From positions 5,409,501 through 5,473,500 of the forward strand of contig NC_066316.1 of assembly GCF_022539315.1 (NCBI RefSeq): DNA of 64,000 nt. The letters are read 5' to 3'. The first letter of the stretch is position 1. Each line of letters begins with the position of its first letter. The notes under the pieces were generated by a model that saw nothing but the letters and a program-made list of their open reading frames with translations, made no database searches and was not told where the DNA came from. Below are positions 13,289 through 26,560 of this stretch, one piece after another. Source of the DNA: Serinus canaria. Its lineage: Eukaryota; Chordata; Aves; Passeriformes; Fringillidae. The position numbers were made by a program, and so were the translations under genes.

Positions 13289-13373
13289 CGCCTGCATCTC
13301 AGTGAAGATGTGGCTGGGGCAACTTTCATGGCAGCAGGAAGCTCTGCTCCTGAGCTGTTCACATCTGTCATAG
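13289..13373 (+). CDS. SLC24A3: SLC24A3 exon 5: first half of alpha-1 repeat
   Basis: The acceptor CTCTGCAG is followed by 28 codons plus one base (G), with donor GTAAGG. The exon encodes RLHLSEDVAGATFMAAGSSA and then PELFTSVI. GATFMAAGSSAPELFTS is the alpha-1 signature of the Na/Ca(K) exchanger superfamily. The Glu in APEL corresponds to the transport-site Glu identified by mutagenesis in NCKX2 (family knowledge). The split Gly codon is completed in exon 6. All expected key residues are present, so the transport site looks functional. Residues 51-78 of the fragment. Confidence 0.96.
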
Positions 13374-15157
13374 GTAAGGAGCCTGCTGCTGCTTCCCAAA
13401 ACCTGCACATTTCCCTGGCTGTTTTCAGAGCTGAAATGGGATTGCTGTGTGCCTGCAAGGTTTGTTATAACCCTTCCTGGGCACACATGGCATTGACTGT
13501 AGGGAGTCCTTGCCCAGTCAAGGTGAAGTGACTCCTGGAGTACTGTTATCTTGACTCTGCCAAGCCACGACCAGTGGGCACTTTACCATAGCTGCCCATT
13601 AGCCAGGCTTCATCTACAGGATTATCCTCTCCTGTCCACTTTCCTGCCTCGTCTGCCACGCCAGCTCCAGGGCCCAGTGGGAAAGGATTTCCCCCAGATT
13701 TCCCTCGCTGGTACCCTGGCACACTGTTCATGTCCTCAGTGGCAGGTTCTCTGCTGCCACCTCTCCTCTTGTTAGTCTTCCAACACCTCTTTTCCCTGGA
13801 AAAGCCAGAGTGGGGAGGAGAAGAGTATTTGAAATGCTTTCTTACAGCAACAGCTTGGTCAGAGCATCACATTTCCGAAGCAGTTCTCTACTTATTGGAA
13901 GTGTGATGAAGGGATTCAGCTGTCCTTAAGTGTGCAAAACCTGGGAAACTCTCCCCACAGCAGTGGGGAAGGGGGACTGCAGGCAGTGTTACAGAGTGAT
14001 GTTCTACCCAACCCTGTTAGGAGGGTGAAGTGTTTCTGCAGTCTGACTCACCCACATCTCTGTTGGCAGGGGATTGTTGGGGTAGCAGCTGGGGGGGTAC
14101 AGGGGGCTCTCCATCACTGAACAGAATTAGTTCTTTGCTCTGATCCTTTCTCTAGGAGACACTTGTCTTTCAGTCACAGCTGCCAGATGCAGAGCACGAG
14201 TTAATTCATGCAAAGCTGTGTGCTCTGCAGAGGTCTTATTGCACAAGCAAAGCCTTATCATTTGGGAACTTGAATTGGACCAAGCTGGGATTGTCATTTG
14301 GTTAAGAGTAGGTGCAGTACCAGGGTTAAAATAAAACCAGATTCCTTCAGGTGACTTAGAGAAGCCCTGATGGTCATCAGGATCGTTTTCCTGCTGTGGT
14401 GTAACCTGCCAGGTGCTGTGTGCCACTTGGCAGGTGAGTGCTTCTGAGAAACTGATGAAGTTGGAAAAAATACCTAAACTGCACTGGGCAGTTTACATGT
14501 GGCCACATAAACAGTGTTGGAACCTTAAAAGCAAGAGGTGAATTTAAACAGACTGACAGCTAGCAGGAGATGGAGTGTTATTTTTAGGCTGTCTTCCTAA
14601 GGAAAGGACTTTGTGCAACATCGTGATGCATGTGTCTGTCAGTTCATCTCCCTCACCATTAACCTCATTGGCCAATTTTAACCAAATTTGACAGAAGAGC
14701 TCTGAAAAACTTGTAGCATAGCCCCATAACTCATCCTGAGAGACATCACTTGGCTTGTGAGTAGCTGTGGCCAGACAGCTCTGAATCATCTCCAGCTTTT
14801 ACTGAAGCCAGTTGGGATGGGGATATGGGAAGGAGTGGAATACTGCTCAGGGAATATCTTACAGGAGACAGTTTCCTGTGGATTTGTGTCCCACCAGCTG
14901 CTACCATGAGCTTGCAGTGTTTGTGGTGTGTATTGCCATAATGTCGGGTCACCATACCAGGAGGTTAATAACTTGGATGTGCCTGGAGTGCTTGGTTTCC
15001 ATCACACAATCCATCCAGGTCCCCTCAGAAAGCAACTCTCTGCAGTTTGCCTAGTACCTGCCTTTAGATTCATTAATAGGGTGTGGGGTCTGAAGTTCTG
15101 TGTGAAAAAAGTCAGCTCTTTCCCATTTACACAGCTTCCCCTGAACTTGTTTTTCAG
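13374..15157 (+). other. SLC24A3: Intron 5
   Basis: 1.8 kb of unique intronic sequence; nothing recognisable beyond the splice sites. Confidence 0.7.
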
Positions 15158-15261
15158 GTGTTTTTATCACAAAAGGAGACGTAGGCGTTGGAACCATCGT
15201 GGGCTCTGCTGTATTCAACATCCTCTGTATTATTGGTGTGTGTGGGCTTTTTGCAGGACAG
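15158..15261 (+). CDS. SLC24A3: SLC24A3 exon 6: second half of alpha-1 repeat
   Basis: The acceptor TTTTTCAG is followed by GT, completing the split Gly, then 34 codons, ending in phase 0 before GTAAGAG. The product is VFITKGDVGVGTIVGSAVFN followed by ILCIIGVCGLFAGQ. GTIVGSAVFNIL is the second conserved half of alpha-1; it mirrors GSNVFDIL in alpha-2, with Asn here where alpha-2 has Asp. The remainder is a membrane helix ending at the short segment before exon 7. Residues 79-113 of the fragment. Confidence 0.96.
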
Positions 15262-18200
15262 GTAAGAGCATTTAATGATTCCTTACAGTTCTTGCTTCAC
15301 TTGTGCCTTGGCTGTACTGCAAAATCAGATGCCAGGTTCACCACCTTCCCACAGATTTCTCTGGCTTTGCTGTTTTTAATAGGGCCCTGTGCTGTTCCTC
15401 CTGCATTTTTGAAATGAAAAATAAAGCAGCAAAGGTCAGCTCAGGCATTTAGAGCTGCCCAAGGTGTGTGGGTGGGCAGAGGAATAAATGTTGGTTGTTT
15501 GCTCCTCGTGTAGTTTGTGACTGCTCTCCAGCGTGTCAAACCGCTGCTGACAACACAAGCTGTTCATCTGAAATTAAAGCAATTAAGTTGTGAGATCTGA
15601 GCTGCTGTCTGAATTGCAGACATGATTGACTGTATAATTAAATACCTGAATCTGCATTTACCTTCGCACTTGCCAACATGCCAAGTGTTTTTACAATCTC
15701 ATAAATGTTCTCTGGCGTGTTACTGTGCAGACTTACTTGTAAAGAGGAGAAGCAGGGTCATGTTACCAGCACAGGGCAGTGGGAGAAGAACTGAGAAGAC
15801 CTTGATCTCTCTGGGAAAGCGTGCAGAGAGATGGAGTTTTCCTTATGATCCAGTTCTGTTTTCATTAGCAGTGAACTTCTACAGGCTGAAGGTGAACATT
15901 TTCAGTGTGAGGAGGCCTCAGGATAAGGTCACAGCAGTACTTTTTAACCACCCACGTGCCCGGATTTGCATGCAACATGCAGCTGGCAGCTACAGATGCT
16001 CAATGTGTCAGTGTAACTCTCACTGTGAAAACCCAGTTAATTGAGGTAAATTTTTAATGACCAAAGCCTTCCCAGGGCACGAGGCTCTTCTCCCCAGAGG
16101 TATTCTCCTGTCATCAATAGGACTTCCTTCTCAGGCTGGTGTTTTCATGCAAATGAAGGTGATTAACTGTCTAGCAGTTAATGATGGCAGAGGAGCCAAT
16201 TCCGATTTTTACTTTCCACAGTATTGATTGCAGGCCTCAAACCTGCTAAAAAATGGCTACAAACCACAGCTTTGGAAAAGGCCTGCTAGAGTTTGGGGCT
16301 TGACAGAGAATGTCAGAGGCGTTTTACAGGTGGGAGATTGTTGTTTCAGAAGGATTAATCATAGCCAAAATGCTCTTGTAAAACGTCTTCAGTGTTTCAG
16401 CCATGGTAGCTTTCAGAAGTTCAAGTCATCCTAAGCATAGTGTGTGAGTTCTTTCAAGCCAAGTGTTGAGATTTTGACTGCTTTGCCCCATCTTTGTTTT
16501 CCTTGAGACTCTGCTGATGATTTGTGTGTGGTTTTGTCAAGTCACATAACCTCTCTTTGCTGCAGTCTAACCCTCAGAGGGTGGGTGAGCACTGGAATGA
16601 TTGATGTCACCGTGTGGATCTGTGATTTTAGTGAGCAAATAAGAAATTTCAGTGTCAATAATTGCAATGTTTTAGATAAAACTCTGGATCAATTTATGCT
16701 TTTCATTGTTTCCCAGCTTTTCACCAAAAAGTCATTCCCTCTTAGTGGTGTGATTCATCATTTGTTTTGTGTTAGTATGAGTTGGTTTTATTGTCAGCAG
16801 TGTCGCTACAGAGGCACTTAACATAGGTGGTAAATTTGGTTGTTTGTGAGATTTCTGTTCTGCCTGGGACCTGGATCTCAGTAGTGAGTTGCCAGGTGAG
16901 CCTGGGGGCTGGTTGTTGGTCAAAGCTGCTTGCTGTGCTCCAGGATTTTTTCTTTGAGCTCAGACCTGTGGATTGAGCAGCTGGAGCCCTCAGATTTTCA
17001 GATGTATTGCCCGTGGGCTGGGAATCCCAGAGGTCAGACCTGCAGGGGCCTTCTGCTGCATTTCTGAAAGCCTTCTTTTGGTTTGGTTTTTATTTTTGAC
17101 TGGTAAACAGTTGAATTGCAAAATACTGTCCAGCCCTCTTCCAGGATATGTTTTATTTTTAAATTAGGTTGTAGCTTGTATGTGCTGTGCTGGACATATT
17201 CTTCTTTGGCCTAAGAAAGGCTGGGTTTGGTTACGTACACCATGTTTAGAAAAAGAACCAAATGCACAGCCCCAAAAACCTGGCATGCATTTGCTTGAGC
17301 AGCAGCCCTAATTGTTTATTCTTCCAGGCCTTTACTGGCTGTATGCACACACTTTTGAGGATAAATCAGAATAAGCATCCCACTGCTGGAACAGGAGAAG
17401 GGAAGTGTGCCCACGCCTCTGTGTGACACTGCACACCTAAAAAAGGCATTGAAAGAGCATTGTGAAGGTTGAAAGTCAAACACTGCAAAGGTAGAAAATA
17501 GCAGTGTGAGGGTTCCCTGTGCACCCTTAATTTGCCCCCCCGGTGTGCGTGCATTATTATCCAGGCTTTAATTATGGAGTCTCTTGCTGGGTTCTCCACG
17601 GGGTCCCTGCCTCCCTCTGCACACAGAATGGACATTGCTCGCTTAATGAGCAGATATTCAGGATTTTGTTTTCTCGAATTGTTCACTCTGTGCCCTTCTG
17701 CCTTATTTACCAGGCTCTATTCAAGCCCTGTTCCAGAGGCAGAATTATTAATTTCCTCTTGAACTTCTGCCGATCTCGGCACTATTATATCTGAGCAGTT
17801 GATGAGCAGTTAATTAATCTTCCCCAAACCTCTGTGAGATGAAGGGGTGCTTTAAAGATGGGGAAACAAAGCACAGAAAGATTAAATAAAAAAGAATAAC
17901 TTGTCTTTTTAGGGGCCAATTAGAGCTGACACAGGCTTGCTCTTTCCCTTGGTGCATAGGATTCTGTGGCATGCTTTTGTGGGTCCTGGCTCCAGGTGCT
18001 GCTCCTGCTGCTCCATAGGGCTTTCCTTGTTGGAAAGCCTTGGTTTGAGTGGCCATGTCAGTCTGCACACCACCCAGCTCTCCTTGGGAGCATTCAGCTC
18101 CTTGAGCCATATGAGCCCCTCTTCTTCACTCCCACTTCCTTCCACAGTGCACCACACAGAATTCCTCTGTCCTGAGCCCTGCCCTCATCCCCAGGGCTGT

Positions 18201-21200
18201 TTTTGTCTGGAACTAAGCAAGTGATTTAACTACATCTCCTAACATTTAGTGGCTGCTCTTGCCAGCCTGGTGGTGATGGTGTTCCTTGTCCTCACTCCCC
18301 CTGCGGCTCTTGAGGCCTGAGAGAAAAACTTTCACCAGATTCCTCTCTTGGATCATGCATCCACCCGTAGCTGCTTTCTGAGCATCCAGCTTTCCTTCAG
18401 TGGTTTTGATCCCTTCTGCTCTCCCCACTCCTCTGCTCTATGTCTCCTTCTCCTGGCTAATGTTAGCCATGCCAGGCAGGCACCTCTTGAGATGCAGGAG
18501 TCTGCTCTGCAGCCAGGGAAATGGTATTTTCCACTGTTTTCATCTCCTCCAGAGATTTTGGATTGGAGGAATTAAAAAAGCAACAGTTGGATGCAGGCTG
18601 CCCATGTGTTTGATGGCCAGACAAGAATGATCCCCTAAAGGCTGCATTTTCTAAACTAGCATCCACACTCTGAAAATCAGAGCTTTCAAATACAGCTTAA
18701 TCTGGGCCTCTGCAGAAGCAGAAACATTTCATGTCTGGTGTGTGTTGTGGTGTTTGACCAAGGCATGTTTGGAGAGAGAGCTCAAGTTTTCCCCGTGGAT
18801 AGTGAATGCTGCCCATGTGCCTGTGGCAGTGAGCCTTAGAAGCTCCTCCTGCTTTCTTCTTGCAGCCTGTTGAAATATTCTGCATAGCACTCATACCCAG
18901 AGGAGGATTTCTCCCATTTCATCCAGGCAGTAGATGCAACTTCTAAGCCATAGATGGTTTCAGTGTATGGAAATAAGTTAGGAGCTCTTCTCATTCCCCA
19001 CTTGCCTGTACAGTGCAGGTTGGATGTGTCTGCAGCTGTTTCCTCCTATGTCCATACACCTTGGACACCAGCACGTCTCCTTGCAGGTAGGCAACTGCAA
19101 AGGCACATAACCCAGCTGTTGTTTTTTAGCTGCTGTGTCTGCTTTGCTTCCTGTTAGCAGAGGGGAAACGAAGAGGTCAGGGAACACAGAGGGAGAATGA
19201 AATGGCAGCAGATGCAGCTCTTCAGACAGTAGTCCAGCAACATGCACGGGGACACAGGCTGGATAGCAGCGAGGAGGCTGCTGTCTGTGTTGTGATGGAT
19301 TGCATCGGGCTTTTTCCATGCTTGCGAGCCAGCTGTGTATGGGGAGCTTGACCTTAGCCTGGGGTCCCCTCCAGGCCTTGGTTGAGCTGTCCTGTCTTCT
19401 CTCACGCTCATGTTTGTGCTTCTCAAGCTCTCCCCTCCTTCCCCTGCCCTCTCGCCGTCCTTGGCGGCAAGGACGCGGCATTCTCGGAAGCTGTCCTTGC
19501 TTAATTCAGCTCTCATTCAGGCCAGCACAAGCAGAGCTTGTTCGGTTTTGGACATTCCCCCATCCAGATCCATCTTGTTTTCACAGCTCTGCTGCTCTCT
19601 CCTCGCCATCCTGTCCTCCCAGCACTGACCCACAGCGTTTTGCAGTGTTGCAGAGAAGGCTGAGAAGTGCTTGTGTGAGAGCAGTACAACCATGAGTTGC
19701 AAGTCACTCCAGCATTACCATGTAATTTTGAATGTGCATGGCTTGATTTGTTAATTAGTATTTAACTGCTCTGTTTTTTTGGTTGAGTCCAAGTTTCTCT
19801 ATTTTACCTTTCCCCAGAAATAGACAGGCTTCTCTGGTTGGAGCAGGGGACCAGGAATGCTGGCTTGTGCCACAGATCCTCTTCCAGTTATTGGTTAAAG
19901 GGTCTGGTGGGTGGCGAGGCATCATTCCTCAACATACTGGAGCAGAAAAGGATGACAGTGACTGTCTGACCTGCCTCCTTCTTTTCCAGTGGGATTCTTT
20001 TACTTCAGGAACTAAACTAAATTCAGCAGGCTCTCCTTTGTCCAGGTCACAGAACCCCTGTGCCAGCTGAGGTGCATCTAGGAATTATCAGCTGCCATGG
20101 GTTATGTCAGTGGAAAATATGCCTGTGTTAGACGTGTTGAACAGGACACTAAATAGAGTTTAACAACCTGGTAGAATGTTTTTTAATGAAGCAACTGGCA
20201 CTTCTGTAATCTGTTTTACCCCACTTCTACCATTCAGCCAGCTTGCATGCCTCTTAATCTTTTAAGCTTTAATTTCACTCACAACTCAGACTGCAGCCGT
20301 TACTGACTTTTGGCTTTATGATTGCATTCATGATCTTTTTTATTTTCTTCTCCTTGACTGTGGAGAAGTTTTAAAAGATGGGAGTTGAAATCCTGTTGCT
20401 TTTTCTTCATTGGTCTGTGAACATAGGTGGAAAACATGTAAAATTCAAGGGAAGTAGTTTAAGGAAAACTTAGTGCCAGCTGTTGGGACTGTTCACTGCT
20501 CTGACAGCCCAGGACACGTTGGGATTTGGTGCTGGCAGTGTTACATAGTGACCACGAGCCTGGTCTTTCACTGACAGGGCTATGTTGCAGACATGGGACA
20601 GACTAACAGGTCAGACTGAAGTAATGCAGAGGGCAAGGCTGTGGTCCTTGGGTGCCTAAAGCTGCTGGCATGGCACACACAGTGGTGTGTGAAAGCCCAG
20701 GTACAGGGAAAGCGAGGGGGGGATGATGGCAGGATGCTGTGCAACATCAGGCAGTCTGTAAGGTGCTGAGACTGCAGCTGGGACAGAGAGGTGTGGATGG
20801 AGCTTCAGGATAGAGGTACCATTAATTAGAGATGCTGCCCAAGGCAATCAGAAGAGTTGCAAACGATCCTATCAGTATCAAACCAAGGCTACTTCCTAAT
20901 TGTCACAAAAACCATCACCATTTTCAGTTAAATTTTCTCTGTCAGAATTGACACACAGATCAATACTGTGGATGTACTATTTGCAGGATATTTTCTCAAA
21001 TAATTTGTAGGGTAAAAGCAAGGGAGATAATAAAGTCTGGTTTTTACTTCTGGCAAGGACTGGCCAGTCTGAAGAGACTGGGAGATGTTTACTCTGTGCA
21101 CGCCTTCCTGTCTACAGCTATCCTTGGATTCTGCTGGGGATCTTGTGGTCCAGCAGAGGCCTTGGGGTCCTGCTGCCTCAGCACTGTGGGAATCTGAGCT

Positions 21201-24200
21201 AAAAAGACATGCTGGTCCAGATAACTCATGGATGATTATAACCACCAGTTGAGCAGAGAAATATTTCTGGCTTTGTCCTGAGGTTTGGAGAGTCTCCACT
21301 GTTTCCATTCTGAGAATGTCACATAGACAGATTGCTGCAGCAGTGATGAAAATATCAAAAGAGGCCTAAAAAAGCAAATATTCTTGGGGAAGTAATGAGA
21401 ATAGATGGAGTTGGTGCACAGTGTACAGACTGGGAGTCAGAGTGACAACTGAGCTCTGCAGAGCATGGCAAACCAGAGGTGAAATTGGGGGACTGGTAAT
21501 TGGAAGGAGGCTTTGCTCCCAGCATGTCCCTTAGATTGTGGCTGCATAACTGCCTGAGAAAGACAGATTAGGCCTGGATTTTTCTTTGGCCTGACCTGTG
21601 CTTGTATTTGGTGCTTTGCTGAAGCTGGGAGTTATGGTTAGTATTGGTCAAAGCCTCAAGCAAGCCTGAATGCTGCATCATGAGACCCTGGGGTCTTTGG
21701 CCAAAATCATGGTCTGGAGACTGAGCTGGATACTTGTGTTCCTGGGATATTCAGACACGACAATGGGGTTATAGAGGGAGTGTCACTTAGTCCAGGACAT
21801 CCTGCTGTGCTGTCAGTCCCAGCACAGGGCCCTCTGGCTGATGCTGGCTGCCTGCTGGAAAGCCTGCTGGGCTTTCCTGGGGCTGTGCACAGGAAAGCAA
21901 TGGCTTTCCATGCAGGAGTCTGTCTAAAAGCTCTGCAGTGGCAGAGTGGTTCAGTGTGCCAGGAGGGGATGTGGGATCAGAACTCCTGCTGTGCTGGGAG
22001 ATGGCACCTCTGAGATCCTGTTGGACCTGCTTGGCTGATTCTCTGTCTGAATTATGGATGTGCCAAAAGTGTTACCAGGAACCCACCACTCTCCAAACCA
22101 TGCCAAGTCCTGTGTGTGTCTCCCAGGAAAGGTGCAGAGGCTCCACAATGGCTTCTTGCTGACAGCTACATGTAGATCTACAGCCTTATTTAATGTCAAG
22201 ATGAGTACAAGTAAGGCACTGTCACACTCTCCCGTTAATCTGTGATGCTTCACTGATACCTTGACCAGTGGGAACGAGCAGGCAGGTGGCCAGGTCCTTG
22301 GAATTACCTGAGCTGAGCAAAATAATCAGCTGCAAAGTTTAAAGGCAGAGCTTGTGCCCTGATACCTGAGGTAGAGCCCTTTTTATTTTTGTATAATTCT
22401 GAACGCATAAGACATGGATTAACTGCAAACTATGGCCAGCCTGATTCCTTGAAAATCTGTCCCAGACCTCCACCTTAGTTCACTGCTTCCTGTAACAGTG
22501 GCCAGCAGTTGGTCGTTTCTCTTGCTTGGGATAGATCCATGGGGCTGATTTGAAATCACATTGAGGGTTTGTAGAACAGTAGTGTCAGGAGCACAGCCCT
22601 TTCTGGAGGCGACCCCAACAGGCTTCAGAAGGCTCCTCCTCGGCTCTAAGGGCAGCTCCTGCCAACCAGGAGCAGCGTGTGAGGAGTTCCATGGCACAGC
22701 TGGCTGCAGCTCACCCAGAGGGCTGACACAGTGTGCTGCTGGCTGGCTGCTGTGGCCCAGGGGCTTGCAGTGAGCAGCAGCTCTTCAGGCAGCACAGACC
22801 AGCACTAGAAAGCCAGATCCCTGCATCTGCTAGGGTGGTGTAAGAGCTTCCCTAATCACTTCTGTGCAGTCCACATCAAAGAGGGGCAGCATGAGGACTG
22901 ACCCAGATTCTCTGCTCCTGGATGCCTTTTGACAGTGGTGGATTCACTGCTGGCACATCTCTGTTGACCTCCATAGACTCTTACAGCTAATCGCTTGCAG
23001 GGATTGTCTTTAATCTTTTGACACCCTAGTCCAAGCATTCCTGCCTCTCCACATCAGCAAATTAGGTTATTAGCTCTTAATACCTCCAAATCTAGACCTT
23101 CTGTGCCAGAGGGAAACAGAGAAACAAGATTAGGGAGATTGCTTCCAAAGCCTGGCATTTCCCAGCAGTATTAGTAGCTGATCAACACTTGAGAATGTCA
23201 AGCAAAGAACCGGCCATGAGATGAGGGAACAGTTCAGAGTGAAGAAGATCCCTGAAGAACGTGGATGTGATTACATGCTTCCCCTGGAAGTTTAGCAGCC
23301 AGAATACTCAGGAGTGCACATGCCTCTGAACTCCGGCAGCGGGAGCACAGACACCCTTGCCAAGGGAGCAGCACCCCTGTTCTGCCACACGTGCTTTTTC
23401 TCAGACCCGTTGCTGCTGTGGGCAGAGCAGGCTGGAAAACAGCCAGCTGGGTGGCCTCTGGTGATGGATATCTCCTGGATGGAGATAGAGCTTCCATGCT
23501 TCTAAGTGCAGAGAAACAATTCGGATGAGCAGAAGAGAGAAGGGTCAGTTTTACAGAGGATAAAAGGTGAAGTCCTAGGATGAGGCATATTGGCCCTGAG
23601 GTCCTGATTGCCTTGAGCTAGCTTCAGTGCTACAGGAAGCAGACACCAGTGTCTGATTTGAGGGAGATTTTCCCTCTGGTGGCTGATCTCTACATGTGTG
23701 CTAAGTGGAGGAGGTGGTGTGTGCTGCATAAGGCCACAGCTTCAGGACTTAAAACCTCAGAAATCAAGCTAGAACTGAGAAAAATCTTGATTTTTCTGCT
23801 CTCCAGCCCATCAAGAAGGAAGTAAGCATTCTGAGTTGTGAATTTTGTATGTAGGGTGAAAGTTTAGTTGTGAGAAACCATGTAGCTGTTATGGGTAATT
23901 TTACCCTTAGGAGTGATGCTGTAGCATGCAGAGGAGCTGGCTCCGTGTGTCTTGTGTGGAGCCATCAGGGGATGCTCTTGTTCAAGCCTTGACTTCAGAG
24001 CTCTTCTTTTCAGCTCAGGTGAACTGAGTTCAGTCCCTGCTAAGTGGTCAAGGGACAGCTAAGAGGATCTTGTCTGGTATTTGGATTTCAGGTACTCACT
24101 TCAAAAGGGAGAAACATCACCACACTGATGATCAGTGGCTCTACAGATGCTTCCTTATGCTCAGCTCCTGCAGGACCACCTCACTGCTGGGTTACAGTAT

Positions 24201-26485
24201 GGCAGTATTGCTGACTTAAAACTCAAATTTGATCATGTTTTTACCCAAGCTGATTGCTTCCCTGATTTCTTTTCTGCCTTGCTGATCTGTAGTTTCAGTG
24301 GTTTCCATCATGTTAAGATTTATGTGGAGTCCTTGGTGGCTGCAAGGCACAGTTTAGGCCTTCAGGAGCTCAGTAGTTCTGCCTCAGGATGTGGTTCTGA
24401 CCAGCAGGCTGAGCTCTGCCCTTGCTCTCAGTGCTCATGAGCTCCTTGCACCCTTGGTGCACAGTTGCCTTCCTTATGTGTGTGGCTTCCCGGTATCACA
24501 TGGATCAAATGATTGAGAAACTTCAGCTAGGTGACTTGAGCCCTAAAGATGTCTGAGATTTAGCTGCCCAACAGTTATTGCATCAGGGAGACCCACTCTG
24601 ATGTCTGTGAAATGTGAGCAGCCTGTACAGGTGCCAGGCATGAGCACATTGCCCTACATTCTGCTCTGGAATCAGCACAAGAGTCCTTGTGATTTCCCAC
24701 AGGATCTTGGTCTGTCAGTTCTGTGCTGTAGGTCCCTGCTAGAAAGCTGCATTTAGACATCTGGATCTTACTGTGCTCGTTCAGGTGCCTGAGGAAAATT
24801 CCTTGGGGAAATATAGTCGTGCCCCTTCAAGATCATTGTAGAATATCAAAGAACAGGAGGGAAGACTCCCTTAACTCCTCATAGCCAGGCTCCTTGCTTT
24901 CACAGGTGTGCTGTGCTGCCTGGTGACACTCCTTAGGCCAGGGACACAGGTTATGAGACAGAGCCTTTACCTGTGGGGGCTGTCCTTTGCTTCAGAAACG
25001 TGAAGTTTGCAGAGTTGCACTTCTTCTGAAGTTTGAAGTTGCACTTTTGTGTGCAGAGCTGAGGTGTACAGCTGTAAAATCCCCACCAGCATGCATCCAT
25101 GCTGAGGCAACTACAGAGGACCTTAAGCAGCATCCTGAAAGCTGAGTGGAATAAGGTCCACTCATTCTATAAAATTTCTTGCAAAATTTGCTCAATCAGA
25201 ATGAAAGGGCACACTGATGTAAAATGTGAGATTTAACTGAGGATCTCTGAAGAGAATTATGAACCCAGCTCCATGTTCCTACATTTGTAAATTTCCACCA
25301 GAAAGCTTCTCCATTTATCTATGTCTCTGTGCCTAGAAATGTATTGTCTGCTTGTAGAAATCTGGTTTGACCCAAGGGCTTTTAAAGCCTGCTTTTTTTG
25401 CTTCATGTAGGAGTTTCTAACATGTAAATGGTTGCATAAAGAGACTTTACACTGGGCATAAATTACATCAATTTTTGAGAAAACCACTCTACTAAGAGAC
25501 TGTAGAGATTTTTCAGGTATTATGGTCAGTATCTTTTTACAGCATTTGTTTCATTAGCAGTTTTGGAAAATTCCAGTATTGTAAGAGTTATTATGAAGAG
25601 AAATTTGGGAAACTATTTTTGCTGACACTGAAATAGAACTGAAAATGATGTTACTGTTTATGTGACTGAATTCATGCACAAGTATGACTGGAGGGTACAG
25701 TCAGAAAATTAATGTATATGTTCAGATCCAAATCAGTGTAAATGAACCATCTCCCATCTTCCTCCTTCAGCTTTACACCTTTGAAGGATGTGATCCAGAG
25801 TGTTTGAAATGCACTTCTAAACTGGGAAATACAGATTTGAGGAGAAGCTTTTACTGAGGGGACTTCCTAGAGCTGCAAGAAATAGAATCATATTGAAGAT
25901 GTTACCTCCACATGACTGCTTTTAATCTGTCCTTTTGAATACTATTAATGAAATTAAAGGTTAACCCATTCACCAGTATTTTCTTCTGAGTTGCAGACTC
26001 ATGCAGCCTGCAGTGAGAATTCTTCCTCATTTCTGTGGCTTTGGAAGGTGACAAGTGACATGAGCTGCACAGTGATCCCTTTTTATTCTCCATTGCATAA
26101 AAATTCCTGGGGTTTGTTCCTAACACTCTGCAGGAGTGTTGACTTGTGTGTTTGTCCCAAAATCTCTGTAGATGCACACAGAGCTGTAGTAATGCTCATC
26201 AATGTGGTTGTGCTGGTAAAGCCTGAGCCCCCCTGTAAAGCAGCAGCCCTCACAGACTCTGTGGGTGATAGCTGAGTCCACAGGTACTTCCCATGTACTT
26301 CCTGTCTCCCTTGCAGCGGTTCCCCCAGCAGCCACATAAAGTGTTTCGTGTCTTAAGCCTCTTCCTCTAGTTCCCAACATGCATGGGGACATCTCCCCAC
26401 ACAGGTGGCACCTGGGCACACACTGCTGTCGTGGCAGTCGTGCTGCAGAGCCTAGCTGACACTCTGTCTGTGCCTGTTTCCCCAG
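15262..26485 (+). other. SLC24A3: Intron 6
   Basis: At 11.2 kb this is the longest intron fully inside the window. I see no recognisable CR1 or other repeat over its whole length. AT-rich, complex blocks near 15620-15760 and 17520-17830 could be conserved non-coding elements (inference only). No supported gene. Confidence 0.65.
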
Positions 26486-26560
26486 GTTGTTGCGCTGTCA
26501 TCGTGGAGTCTCTTGAGAGATTCGATCTACTACACGCTGTCTGTTGTGGCACTCATCGTG
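26486..26560 (+). CDS. SLC24A3: SLC24A3 exon 7: membrane segment after alpha-1
   Basis: After an 11.2-kb intron, a TTTCCCCAG acceptor leads into 25 codons in phase 0 at both ends; the donor is GTAAGTT. The product, VVALSSWSLLRDSIYYTLSV and VALIV, is a conserved segment with the family motif W-x-L-x-RD-x-x-YY, in which the Arg-Asp pair sits at a membrane border. It continues straight into the tiny exon 8. Residues 114-138 of the fragment. Confidence 0.95.
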
